Origin: Caryophanales bacterium UBA1231
Lineage (GTDB): Bacteria > Bacillota_I > Bacilli_A > ML615J-28 > CAG-313
Assembly (NCBI GenBank): GCA_002309035.1
Contig: DBWT01000047.1
Span: 54,679 to 76,944, forward strand
DNA: 22,266 nt
Direction: 5' to 3'
Shown: positions 1 to 7,924 of the stretch, one piece after another
How positions within the stretch are numbered: the first letter of the stretch is position 1
How the letters are laid out: each line of letters opens with the position of its first letter
Notes under the pieces: model-generated
Database searches by the model: none
What the model saw: only the letters and a program-made list of their open reading frames with translations
Told to the model about the DNA's origin: nothing
Translations under genes and position numbers: made by a program

Positions 1-306
1 CATTCTTGTTGTGATTTTGTCTTCCATAAAATGAGGATTGCGAACAGTAAAACCTAAATAATGAGAAATATCTTCATCAAGATCAAGTTTCCCCTCTTCT
101 TTAAGTTTCATTGCACCTATGGCTAAAACAGTTTTAGAAATAGATGCAATTCTAAAAATATCATCTTCTTTAAGTAAATCATTTTCTTCTTTATCTTTAA
201 AGCCCGAAACAAAGCAATTTATTTTGCCATTTTCATAGATGACAATTTCAGCATTTTCACATCCATATTTCTTGATTATTTCTAAAAAATCATCGTATTT
301 CAACAT
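1..306 (-). CDS. Serine beta-lactamase-like hydrolase, N-terminal part (runs off window)
   Basis: This is the first 102 codons of a protein that continues beyond the left edge of the window. Translation from the ATG at 306-304 includes FRIASISKTVLAIGAMKL, followed by EEGKLDLDEDISHYLG. The SISK tetrad is the S-x-x-K nucleophile motif of the class C beta-lactamase / penicillin-binding-protein-like family (PF00144). The nucleophile Ser is near residue 55, close to the N-terminus, and no signal peptide precedes it, so this is probably a cytoplasmic esterase or peptidase-like member rather than a secreted antibiotic beta-lactamase. The start is supported by an AGAGGAT ribosome binding site about 8 nt upstream and by a good promoter. 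The gene is divergent from udk. The substrate cannot be told, and the YxN and HxG motifs lie outside the window. Confidence 0.85.
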   Translation of the reverse strand, partial: MLKYDDFLEIIKKYGCENAEIVIYENGKINCFVSGFKDKEENDLLKEDDIFRIASISKTVLAIGAMKLKEEGKLDLDEDISHYLGFTVRNPHFMEDKITTRM

Positions 307-328
307 CTTTACTTATCCTCTTTCAATT

Positions 329-357
329 ATTATAGCAAAATATATTTTCTTATTCAA
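329..357 (-). promoter_or_regulatory. Promoter of the beta-lactamase-like gene
   Basis: On the minus strand, -35 TTGAAT (357-352) and -10 TATAAT (334-329) are separated by exactly 17 nt, 23 nt before the ATG. This is a near-consensus sigma-A promoter. Confidence 0.75.
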
Positions 358-385
358 ATCATAACCAAATATTTTTATTTTTTAG

Positions 386-391
386 TATACT
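386..391 (+). promoter_or_regulatory. Likely -10 element for udk
   Basis: TATACT lies 32 nt upstream of the preferred udk start. No convincing -35 is visible at 16-18 nt, so this is a weak or factor-assisted promoter call. Confidence 0.4.
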
Positions 392-423
392 AATTGCAGA
401 AATTATTAATGGGGGTTTTACAA

Positions 424-1047
424 ATGGTAACAATTATTGGAATTGCTGGTGGTACTGCATCAGGGAAAACATCAGTTGCACAAAAACTATATGAAATGGC
501 ACAACCTTTAGGTAGTGTCACAGTTATTAGATTAGATGATTATTACAAAGATTTATCTAATTTGACATTAGAAGAAAGACGACAAACAAACTTTGATCAT
601 CCCGATGCATATGATATCGATCTTTTAATCAGCGATTTAACTAAGCTAATGAATGGTGAAAGTATTCAAAAACCAATTTATGATTTTGTTAATTCAGTTA
701 GAACAAAAGAATTTGAAGAAGTAAAACCAAGTGATGTTATCATTGTTGAAGGTATTTTAACTTTCCATTATGCTAAATTATTAAAGCTCTTTAGTATGAA
801 AATCTACGTTGATACACCTGATGATATTAGATTTATCCGTCGTTTGAAAAGAGACGTCAATGAAAGAGGACGAAATATCAATAATGTCATCCAACAATAT
901 TTAACTACAGTAAGACCAATGCACATTAAATATGTTGAACCTAGTAAACAAAAAGCAGATATCATTGTTCCTGAAGGTGGACATAATGAGGTTGCGATAG
1001 ACATTTTGTCAACTAAAATTAAATCAACAATAAGAACAATTAAATAA
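424..1047 (+). CDS. udk: Uridine kinase
   Basis: The enzyme phosphorylates uridine and cytidine to UMP and CMP using ATP or GTP, in cytoplasmic pyrimidine salvage. From the ATG at 424 it is 207 residues, the usual length for Udk. The P-loop GGTASGKT is at residues 9-16, followed by RLDDYYKDL, NFDHPDAYD (nucleoside binding region), the Walker B-like IIVEGILTF, the lid segment RFIRRLKRDVNERGR and the C-terminal YVEPSKQKADIIVPEGG. All are typical of the family. An in-frame ATG at 409 and a TTG at 394 exist. I prefer 424 because a purine-rich GGGGG (411-415) sits 8 nt before it, the earlier starts lack a ribosome binding site, and the family begins directly with the beta strand of the P-loop. Single-gene transcript ended by the hairpin at 1050-1085. 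Confidence 0.95.
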   Translation: MVTIIGIAGGTASGKTSVAQKLYEMAQPLGSVTVIRLDDYYKDLSNLTLEERRQTNFDHPDAYDIDLLISDLTKLMNGESIQKPIYDFVNSVRTKEFEEVKPSDVIIVEGILTFHYAKLLKLFSMKIYVDTPDDIRFIRRLKRDVNERGRNINNVIQQYLTTVRPMHIKYVEPSKQKADIIVPEGGHNEVAIDILSTKIKSTIRTIK

Positions 1048-1049
1048 AC

Positions 1050-1085
1050 AAAGGCTGTAAGTATTTATTACTTACAGTCTTTTGT
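1050..1085. terminator. Bidirectional intrinsic terminator between udk and the typA operon
   Basis: Arms AAAGGCTGTAAGTA (1050-1063) and TACTTACAGTCTTT (about 1069-1082) pair with one G-T wobble around a short T/A loop. T-rich stretches follow on both strands, so it can end udk (plus) and the convergent typA operon (minus). Confidence 0.8.
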
Positions 1086-1177
1086 TATTTTATAATATGG
1101 TATTCTTCTTCATAAAGATATTTGAAAGAATGTGCTTTTAAATCGTTAGGTTCAATATTTTCTTGGACATCAAGCAG
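1085..1177 (-). pseudogene. Possible C-terminal remnant of a broken gene
   Basis: Between the stop of the TIM-barrel gene and the shared terminator, one minus-strand frame stays open for about 30 codons up to a TAA at 1087-1085. It reads LLDVQENIEPNDLKAHSFK, then YLYEEEYHIIK. The composition (charged residues, ordinary codons, an IIK end) looks like protein, not spacer. An in-frame TGA lies immediately upstream, and there is no start codon or ribosome binding site. It may be the tail of a decayed gene, or chance. I cannot assign a family. Confidence 0.25.
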
Positions 1178-1195
1178 TCATAGTATTTTACTGAA

Positions 1196-2002
1196 TTATA
1201 TCATTTTTAAAAAACTATCAATTGATTTTGCTGTTTCAATAAGTTCATCTTTAGTATTAAATAATACTTCGCTTGAAATTGTTGAATCATAGCCAATTTC
1301 ATTTAATGTTTTAAAATACATCTCAAAATCAATATTACCACTACCTATTTTAGAATGAGTATCACTATGACCTAAATTATCACAAATATGTAAGTGACAT
1401 AAATCATCTTTAATGTCTTCAATAAAAGCTTTAATGTTGATGGCGTCACCATCATCAAAAATAGAAGCATGGAAATGAGCAACATCAAAAATGAATTTTA
1501 AATTTGGTTCATTTATTTTTTCCTTTAATTCAAAATATTCATTTGGTGTTCTCATTAGTTCCTGTTCACCAATTAAGTTTTCAAGCATCACAATCATTTT
1601 ATATTTTGCTGCAATCTTACATATTTTCTTGATATTTTTAGCCGCAACGTTAATAGAATCAATTCTTGATAATTCATTAACACTACCAGGATGAAGTGTT
1701 AATTTTTTGACATTAAATTGACTAGCCCAGATAATGGCTTGTTCAATTCTTGACATCACTTCTTCTAAATCAATGAATGATGCTAAATTGTTTGTAATAC
1801 CATATGGTAAATGACAAATAAATTCAATGTCATATTTTTGATATTCTTTTAAAGCATTTGTGAAGATGTTTCTTTCTTCCTCATTTTTTTGATAAGGGTA
1901 AAAGATTTCAACACCTTGATAAATATTGTCCTTTAAAAGACTTTCATAGCTTTTAATCTCATCTTTTGTTCGATTAGGATTAATTGTAAAACATTTTTTC
2001 AT
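1196..2002 (-). CDS. Xylose isomerase-like TIM-barrel protein (sugar phosphate isomerase/epimerase or endonuclease IV family)
   Basis: This 268-residue protein belongs to the AP_endonuc_2 superfamily (PF01261), metal-dependent TIM barrels that include endonuclease IV and sugar isomerases/epimerases. The expected metal and active-site segments appear in order: HLPYG (His64), LHPGS (His104), MLENL (Glu141), FDVAHFHAS (Asp173, His176), HLHICDN (His205), GHSDTHSKIGSGNIDF (about 211-226) and SSEVL (Glu245). GSGNIDF is common in endonuclease IV-like proteins, but the overall sequence does not let me choose between a DNA repair nuclease and a sugar isomerase. The ATG follows the typA stop after 6 nt, and its GTAGGT ribosome binding site overlaps the typA stop codon, so it is the second gene of the typA operon and probably translationally coupled. 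No signal peptide; cytoplasmic. Confidence 0.85.
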   Translation of the reverse strand: MKKCFTINPNRTKDEIKSYESLLKDNIYQGVEIFYPYQKNEEERNIFTNALKEYQKYDIEFICHLPYGITNNLASFIDLEEVMSRIEQAIIWASQFNVKKLTLHPGSVNELSRIDSINVAAKNIKKICKIAAKYKMIVMLENLIGEQELMRTPNEYFELKEKINEPNLKFIFDVAHFHASIFDDGDAINIKAFIEDIKDDLCHLHICDNLGHSDTHSKIGSGNIDFEMYFKTLNEIGYDSTISSEVLFNTKDELIETAKSIDSFLKMI

Positions 2003-2008
2003 ATGTAC

Positions 2009-3841
2009 CTACTTCTTTGGATGATATGCATCATAACGTTTACGATCGTTTGTATCTAAAATGACTTTTCTAACTCTAATAGATTTAGGAGTAATTTCAA
2101 CTAATTCATCATCGTTGATAAATTCAAGATAATTTTCTAAAGACATTACACGTGGTTTTTTTAAAACTACTGTATTATCTTTTGTTGAGCTTCGTTGATT
2201 TGTTTGTTGCTTTTCTCTTGTAATATTGACTGATAAATCTTCTTCTCTATTACAAATTCCAACAATCATACCTTCATAAACATTGACACCAGGTTCTATT
2301 AAAAGTTCACCACGTTCTTCAATACCGCCAATCGCATAACTTGTTGAAACACCAGTATGACTCGATACTAATGCTCCAAGTTTACGACCAATAAAACCCA
2401 TTTCTTCTTTTTTACGGTATTCTTTGAACACATGACTTAAAATACCATAACCATGAGTTGTTGTCATAAAATCAGTATTGAAACTAATTAGACCACGTGA
2501 AGGAATAGTATAGATTAATCTTGTTTGATTTTCATAAGTAGTCATTGATTCTAATTGACCTTTTTTATTACCAATCAATTCAATAACAGAACCAATATAT
2601 TCACTAGGGCAATCTATTTGTAAATCTTCAAATGGTTCATATATTTCACCATTGATTTCTTTTTCAATAACACGAGGGCGCGAAACAGTAATTTCAAAGC
2701 CAAGTCTTCTCATGTTTTCAATTAGAATACTTAAATGAAGTTCACCACGACCTGAAACAATCCATTCTTCTTTACCTTGAACTCTTTCAACTTTTAAAGA
2801 AACATCTTTTTCAGTTTCTCTAAATAAATAGTCTTCAATCTTTCTTGCAGTAACAAATTCACCTTCTAATCCCGCAAAAGGTGATGTGTTTGTTTGAAAG
2901 TTCATTTGAACAGTTGGTTCACTAATTTCAATTAAAGGAAGTCTTTGATCCATTCCTCCTTTAGTAATTGTTTCACCAACGAAGATATCAGCAAGTCCAG
3001 CAAGACCAATGATATCACCAGCACTAGCTTCACTAATTTCAACTTTCTTTAGGCCTATGAAACCAAGAATTTTTTGAACTTTAAAAGACTTGATAGAACC
3101 ATCAATTCGAATACAATTGACCATATCACCAACTTTGATTTGGCCTTTAGTGATTTTACCAATTCCGACACGACCAACATAATCATTGTAGTCAAGTAAT
3201 GCTGGTTGAAATTGAAATAAGTCATTGATTTCAACTTTTGGATCAGGAATTTCATTGATGATTAAATTAAGAACATTTTCCATTCCATACTTTTGTGTTG
3301 AAATTAATGGTGATAGACTCGATGTATTGTTAAGTGCTGATGTATAAACAACAGGGAAATCTAGTTGATCATCGTCAGCTCCAAGTTCAATAAATAAATC
3401 GATTACTTCATCGACAGCTCTTTCAACATTGGCTGCTTCACGATCGACTTTATTGATAACAACAATTGTTTTTAAATGATGTTCTAAAGCTTTCTTTAAA
3501 ACAAATCTTGTTTGTGGCATTGTTCCTTCATATGCATCAACTAAAAGCAAAACACCATCAACCATTCCCATAATTCTTTCTACTTCACCAGAAAAATCAG
3601 CATGACCTGGTGTGTCAAGAATGTTTATACGATAGTCTTGATAATTGATTGCTGTATTCTTTGCTAAAATTGTAATACCACGTTCTCTCTCCAAATCATT
3701 AGAATCCATAGCTCTAACAGTATGTGCTTCATTTTCACGAAAAGTATGTGATGATTGAAGCAATGCGTCAACTAATGTTGTTTTACCATGGTCGACATGA
3801 GCTATTATCGCAATATTCTTTATCTTTCTATTATTTTCCAT
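2009..3841 (-). CDS. typA: Ribosome-associated GTPase TypA/BipA
   Basis: TypA (BipA) is an EF-G-like translational GTPase that binds the ribosome and assists 50S assembly and growth under stress. At 610 residues it is the normal length. GTPase motifs are G1 AHVDHGKTT (14-22), switch region RGITI (54-58), G3 DTPGH (76-80), G4 NKVD (130-133) and a G5-like SALN near residue 168. The middle carries the EF-Tu domain II-like beta barrel. The C-terminal half has the BipA hallmarks VSGRGELHLSILIENMRR, the RGLISFNTDFMTTTHGYG region and the lysine-rich IRVRKVILDTNDRKR tail. The start is fixed by AGGAAG 9 nt upstream. It is the first gene of a two-gene operon with the TIM-barrel gene and uses a TAG stop, one of two in the window. 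Confidence 0.97.
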   Translation of the reverse strand: MENNRKIKNIAIIAHVDHGKTTLVDALLQSSHTFRENEAHTVRAMDSNDLERERGITILAKNTAINYQDYRINILDTPGHADFSGEVERIMGMVDGVLLLVDAYEGTMPQTRFVLKKALEHHLKTIVVINKVDREAANVERAVDEVIDLFIELGADDDQLDFPVVYTSALNNTSSLSPLISTQKYGMENVLNLIINEIPDPKVEINDLFQFQPALLDYNDYVGRVGIGKITKGQIKVGDMVNCIRIDGSIKSFKVQKILGFIGLKKVEISEASAGDIIGLAGLADIFVGETITKGGMDQRLPLIEISEPTVQMNFQTNTSPFAGLEGEFVTARKIEDYLFRETEKDVSLKVERVQGKEEWIVSGRGELHLSILIENMRRLGFEITVSRPRVIEKEINGEIYEPFEDLQIDCPSEYIGSVIELIGNKKGQLESMTTYENQTRLIYTIPSRGLISFNTDFMTTTHGYGILSHVFKEYRKKEEMGFIGRKLGALVSSHTGVSTSYAIGGIEERGELLIEPGVNVYEGMIVGICNREEDLSVNITREKQQTNQRSSTKDNTVVLKKPRVMSLENYLEFINDDELVEITPKSIRVRKVILDTNDRKRYDAYHPKK

Positions 3842-3872
3842 AATTGTTACTTCCTCATAACAAATTCAACTT

Positions 3873-3881
3873 AGTATATCA
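3873..3881 (-). promoter_or_regulatory. Extended -10 promoter of the typA operon
   Basis: TGATATACT on the minus strand combines a TGN extension with -10 TATACT, about 32 nt before the typA ATG. No strong -35 is seen, which is acceptable for an extended -10 promoter. Confidence 0.6.
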
Positions 3882-3937
3882 CAACTTATTAAAAATAGAT
3901 AATTATTTGTTTATAAAATGTTTACAGTTTTAAATAT

Positions 3938-3968
3938 AAAAAAGAGAGTTCAATAAACTCTCTTTTTT
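3938..3968. terminator. Perfect hairpin terminator after the uppS-rseP operon
   Basis: The 13-nt arms AAAAAAGAGAGTT (3938-3950) and AACTCTCTTTTTT (3956-3968) pair perfectly around a 5-nt loop, flanked by A and T runs. The stop codon of the small membrane protein gene overlaps its edge. It ends the minus-strand envelope operon just upstream of the typA promoter. Confidence 0.9.
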
Positions 3969-4179
3969 AACTAAATAATTTGATAAATGCATCAAGTAAA
4001 TGTTCAAATGCGAATGATACAAGAAATGAAATGATTATAGATATAGTAAACATGAATATTCTTATTGATGCAATTTTACCTTGCTTGAAAAATCTTTCAA
4101 TGTTGGAATCTAACAATATTTTGAAAAATAGTGGAATTCCAAGAAGAAAGAAAGTAATAAAGAGTATTGTTTGATACAT
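3967..4179 (-). CDS. Small two-helix membrane protein, DUF1146/YwzB-like
   Basis: This is a 70-residue protein with two hydrophobic helices (about residues 3-23 and 40-60) separated by a short charged loop containing NIERFFKQGKIASIRIFMF. Its length and pattern (helix, then L-x(3)-N-I-E-x-F-F-K-x-G-K, then helix) resemble the DUF1146/YwzB family of small integral membrane proteins of Firmicutes, whose function is unknown. The family call is by eye and moderate. It is the last gene of the uppS operon, 7 nt after the rseP stop, with a GTAGGT ribosome binding site overlapping that stop, so coupling with rseP is likely. Confidence 0.7.
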   Translation of the reverse strand: MYQTILFITFFLLGIPLFFKILLDSNIERFFKQGKIASIRIFMFTISIIISFLVSFAFEHLLDAFIKLFS

Positions 4180-4186
4180 GATTTAC

Positions 4187-5893
4187 CTACTTAAATAGTT
4201 TAATGACATCATTGAATGCTACAAAAACAAACAATACCATTAAAATAATAAAGCCAACTGTATGAATGATGTTTTCAACCTTTTGATTAGGACGTTTTTT
4301 AGTGATAGCTTCGTATAAGATGAATGCTAATCTTCCGCCATCAAGAGCAGGAAGTGGAAGTAAATTCATCAAACCAATGTTAACACTTAGAATTGCCATC
4401 CAATTGAAGATTCTAACTGGACCTTGTCTAACCATTGAAACAGTAGCTGATGCGATACCTACAGGTCCACTTAAATCCATGATTGAAATACCACTATTAC
4501 GTCTAAACAATGATATTAAAGTTTTAATGATTGTTGTCGATGCTACACCAATTTGTTTAAATGGCTCAATAAGTAAACGTCCGATATTTCTTGTAACTGT
4601 TGGACTAACACCTAATTGTACACGACATACTTCAATATTGTTGTCATCGTAAACACTCTTTTTAAATGTTGAGAATTCATCAAGTTTAACTTCATTACCA
4701 TCACGACTTACTGTTATTGTAAATTTAGATGATTCAGCACCATCACCAGTTGAGAAGTAAGCTAATACTTCACTTCTTGTTGTAGGGATAAATAATTCTC
4801 CGACATTACCTTGGATACTGTAAATAACATCACCATTTTTCAAACCAGCTTTATATGTTGGTAAATCTTCCATATTTGAAACGATACCTTCACAATTGAT
4901 TGTTAAATCGTTTGTTCCATTAACATCAAAGAATAAATATGCCGATTGAACATAAACAAAAGGTTTTACTTGTAGTGTATTTGCAGCACCATCTCTTTCA
5001 TACCAAACTGTAACTGAGCCATTGAAGTTTTTACCTTCAGCATATTCAGATAATTTATTAGAAATATCTGTCCATCTAGTATAGTTTGTATGTTCAGCTT
5101 CATCACCAATATACAAGATTTTATCATCATCTCTTAAACCAGCAATATAAGCAGGTGTTCCATCTTGCGTTTCACCAATTACTGTTGTTTTATAATTTGT
5201 ATAGCCAGTTGCTAATCCTAAAAAGAAAAAGATAACAAGAGCTAAAACAAAGTTCATAAATGGACCAGCAAAAACAGTTAAGAAACGTTTCCAAATAGGT
5301 TTATATAAAAATAAACGATCGTAAGGTGCAACTTGAATTGCTTGTTTTTTTGAATATCTAACAACACAGTCAGTTAAAACATCATATCTTTTTTCTTCAC
5401 CATCAACTAGGACAGAAACAAACATTTCTGTTGAATCGAATGTGGCTTCTTCTGTTTGTTCCTCACCTTTTTTCTTTTTCTTTGGTGTTATTGGATGAGG
5501 TCCAATTAAGTTCTTATCTAAAAGTTGATAGAATTCTTTAGTATCAAGTTGTTCTTTTGAAACAACTTTATCTTCTTCACTCTTTAATGCGAAAATCTCT
5601 TTAACTTTTCCATTTTCATCAAATGTTAGTTTAACTAGTGTTGCTCCATTAAGAGGATCAGATTCCATATCTTCACCAGCCATTGAAACGAAACCACCAA
5701 TAGGGATTGCTCTAATAGAAAAGACAGTTTCGCCAATTTTCTTTTGGAAAATAACTGGTCCCATACCGATTGCGAATTCATAGCATAAAATACCTGATTT
5801 TTTAGCAACAAGGAAATGTCCGCCTTCATGAATAATAACAATAGCACTTAAAATGAGAATGAAAATTAAGATACCTAATATTATTTCCCACAT
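4187..5893 (-). CDS. rseP: Site-2 intramembrane zinc metalloprotease RseP/RasP
   Basis: RseP-family proteases cleave membrane-embedded substrates such as anti-sigma factors and leftover signal peptides. The zinc motif HEGGH is at residues 22-26 in the first membrane helix and the third ligand motif PALDGGR is at 515-521. Other family landmarks are GMGP (43-46), GGFVSMAGE (66-74), APYDR (189-193), AGPFMNF (209-215) and SGPVGI (475-480). At 568 residues it is longer than B. subtilis RasP (about 420). A cytosolic segment with five consecutive lysines (138-142) lies between helices 1 and 2. Between helices 2 and 3 there appear to be two PDZ-like units (about 236-310 and 335-405) instead of one. 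The ATG overlaps the end of dxr by 13 nt, with AAAGGAG upstream inside dxr. The stop is TAG. Confidence 0.95.
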   Translation of the reverse strand: MWEIILGILIFILILSAIVIIHEGGHFLVAKKSGILCYEFAIGMGPVIFQKKIGETVFSIRAIPIGGFVSMAGEDMESDPLNGATLVKLTFDENGKVKEIFALKSEEDKVVSKEQLDTKEFYQLLDKNLIGPHPITPKKKKKGEEQTEEATFDSTEMFVSVLVDGEEKRYDVLTDCVVRYSKKQAIQVAPYDRLFLYKPIWKRFLTVFAGPFMNFVLALVIFFFLGLATGYTNYKTTVIGETQDGTPAYIAGLRDDDKILYIGDEAEHTNYTRWTDISNKLSEYAEGKNFNGSVTVWYERDGAANTLQVKPFVYVQSAYLFFDVNGTNDLTINCEGIVSNMEDLPTYKAGLKNGDVIYSIQGNVGELFIPTTRSEVLAYFSTGDGAESSKFTITVSRDGNEVKLDEFSTFKKSVYDDNNIEVCRVQLGVSPTVTRNIGRLLIEPFKQIGVASTTIIKTLISLFRRNSGISIMDLSGPVGIASATVSMVRQGPVRIFNWMAILSVNIGLMNLLPLPALDGGRLAFILYEAITKKRPNQKVENIIHTVGFIILMVLFVFVAFNDVIKLFK

Positions 5894-7038
5894 ATTTCAT
5901 TCAAACTCCTTTCAATAGATTTTTGAACATTTAAAATATTTTTAATATTAAATTCTAAATGAACAAATGAGTTTTTATATTTTTCATAATATTTAAATAA
6001 ATTAGTTGTTATGTCTAAAAAGCTAATTTGATTATTTAAAAATGCATGAACAAAAAAATCATTAATTGTGGTTATTATCATACCACTAAATGAATTTTTT
6101 GTCAAAATATCATCAACTAATTTTAAAACAGGAAAACGTCGATAATCGATTGGTTCTAAATGATAAGTATCAATTAAATCTTGATAATTGTATTTATTTT
6201 GTTCTTGATTGTAGCTTTTGATAGATGGATAATACATTGCATATTTAATTGGAAGGTGCATATCATTATTCGATAAATGAGGTAAATAAGATCCATCTTT
6301 AAATTGAATAATCGCATGAATTTTACTTGCTTTATCCATTAAGCAACCTATATTTTTAGTGTCATATAGATATGATGCTTCCACAAGTTCAAATACTTTA
6401 TTCATCATAGTATCGCTATCGATTGTAATTTTAGGTCCCATTAACCAATTAGGATGATTTAAAGCTTGTTCTTTAGTGACGTCTTTTAAACAAGATATGT
6501 CTAAATCACGAAAAGCACCACCGGATGCGGTAATAATATACTTAACGATTTTTTCCTTTTTATTATTACAAATTAAGTCCAGTAATGAAGTGTGTTCACT
6601 ATCAATAGGTATAATTTTAAGTCCGTTTTCTTGAGCTTTATTTATCAAGATTTCGCCAGCACAAACAAGGCTTTCTTTATTAGCTAAATATAAATCAAAA
6701 CCATGATTTAATATTTCATCGGAATAAATCAAACCATTAACACCACTAACCGCATTCATTATTAATGTGTTTTCTTTTGTAAATTGATAGCCTTCAAGTT
6801 CCAAAAACGAAAAACAATCAGTGGCTTTTTTGATATTTCGATCAATCTTTTTCAAGATTTCAACGTTGTTATTGACAACAATTAATGGTTTAAATTCATC
6901 AATAATTGCTAATGCTTTTTCAAGATTTTGATGAAAACTAAAACCGATTAATTTAAAATCTTGAGGATTGTCTCTAATAATATCTAATGTTTGCGTCCCA
7001 ATTGAACCGGTTCCACCTAGTAAAAATACATACTTCAT
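5881..7038 (-). CDS. dxr: 1-deoxy-D-xylulose 5-phosphate reductoisomerase
   Basis: Dxr converts DXP to 2-C-methyl-D-erythritol 4-phosphate using NADPH, the committed step of the MEP isoprenoid pathway. At 385 residues it has the normal length. The NADPH motif GGTGSIG is at 8-14, followed by LANKES (118-123), the metal ligands in PIDSEHTS (Asp146, Glu148), ASGGAFRD (171-178), HPNW (195-198) and MGPKITIDSDTMMNK (200-214), with the third metal ligand likely Glu217. The usual NKGLE here reads NKVFE, a mild substitution. The gene sits 4 nt after cdsA and its only ribosome binding site candidate (GGTG, inside the cdsA end) is weak, so translation is probably coupled. Its product feeds UppS, encoded at the head of the same operon. 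Confidence 0.95.
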   Translation of the reverse strand: MKYVFLLGGTGSIGTQTLDIIRDNPQDFKLIGFSFHQNLEKALAIIDEFKPLIVVNNNVEILKKIDRNIKKATDCFSFLELEGYQFTKENTLIMNAVSGVNGLIYSDEILNHGFDLYLANKESLVCAGEILINKAQENGLKIIPIDSEHTSLLDLICNNKKEKIVKYIITASGGAFRDLDISCLKDVTKEQALNHPNWLMGPKITIDSDTMMNKVFELVEASYLYDTKNIGCLMDKASKIHAIIQFKDGSYLPHLSNNDMHLPIKYAMYYPSIKSYNQEQNKYNYQDLIDTYHLEPIDYRRFPVLKLVDDILTKNSFSGMIITTINDFFVHAFLNNQISFLDITTNLFKYYEKYKNSFVHLEFNIKNILNVQKSIERSLNEICGK

Positions 7039-7042
7039 AAGC

Positions 7043-7924
7043 TTAAATCACCATCAATAATAAGACAATAACCATAATTAATGAAGCAAAAATAGTACTA
7101 TCAAAACGGTCCATAACACCACCATGGCCTGGGAAGATAAAGCCATAATCTTTAATTTCATAATGTCTTTTTAGACGCGAAGCAACCAAGTCACCAATCA
7201 TACTGCTTATTGATAAAAGAATTGTAATAATGATGACCAAAATGATTTCAAGTGCTAGTGATTCAAAGTGTATAAAAATATCAATTCCTAATAATTTAGA
7301 AGATAAGAAATAGATTAAAACACCTACCAATGTACTAAACACTAAACCACCAATAGCCCCTTCAACTGTTTTTTTAGGTGAGATTGTTGGACAAAGAGGG
7401 TGTTTACCAATCAATGATCCGATTGTATATGCACCAATATCAGACAATACCACAACTAATAAAAGGTATGTAAAACGCATTAAACCAGTAGTTAAAAAAC
7501 CTCTAAAGCTATCAAATAAATGGTAATATGCCATCGATTGATTTCTAATAATAAATAATAAAAAGAATAAAACACCAGTATATAGATAATTAAACACTAA
7601 TAAAACACTAATCTTTTCATCCATCTTAGCTCTGATAACCATCAAAGCTAAAAAGGCAGCAATACCACTAAATAAAACAATAATAGGAGCATATAAATTA
7701 CAATTAAAAACAGGGTAAGAAAAAATCAAAAAAGCGTTCCATATAGGTGCAATAAAACGCAACATTTTAAATTCACCATGTTTTTTATACATCATATTTA
7801 ATACTTCAAAACCAGCAATATATGATAATACCATCATCAATACAGTAAAAAACCAACCGCCTAAAAAGATGATAGGAATCATTACTATCGACATAACAAA
7901 ACCAGTTATTGTTCTTTTAACCAT
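7043..7924 (-). CDS. cdsA: Phosphatidate cytidylyltransferase (CDP-diglyceride synthase)
   Basis: CdsA makes CDP-diacylglycerol from phosphatidic acid and CTP, the branch point for phosphatidylglycerol and cardiolipin. The 293-residue protein is almost entirely hydrophobic, with about eight membrane helices. The family signature is clear at the C-terminus: SRLKRHYEIKDYG then FPGHGGVMDRFDS (residues 249-277), including the two acidic Mg/CTP ligands in MDRFD. An earlier conserved segment, SDIGAYTIGSLIGKH then SPKKTVEGAIGG, covers 161-193. Its ATG overlaps the uppS stop by 8 nt (the ATGGTTAA arrangement), so it is translationally coupled to uppS. Confidence 0.95.
   Translation of the reverse strand: MVKRTITGFVMSIVMIPIIFLGGWFFTVLMMVLSYIAGFEVLNMMYKKHGEFKMLRFIAPIWNAFLIFSYPVFNCNLYAPIIVLFSGIAAFLALMVIRAKMDEKISVLLVFNYLYTGVLFFLLFIIRNQSMAYYHLFDSFRGFLTTGLMRFTYLLLVVVLSDIGAYTIGSLIGKHPLCPTISPKKTVEGAIGGLVFSTLVGVLIYFLSSKLLGIDIFIHFESLALEIILVIIITILLSISSMIGDLVASRLKRHYEIKDYGFIFPGHGGVMDRFDSTIFASLIMVIVLLLMVI

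Noticed and set aside
394..423. Earlier udk starts (TTG 394 or ATG 409)
   Set aside because: They overlap or sit next to the -10 and lack a ribosome binding site. ATG 424 has GGGGG at good spacing and gives the usual family length.
4302..4652. 116-codon plus-strand open frame inside rseP
   Set aside because: It is an antisense shadow of rseP, whose motifs are clear on the minus strand.
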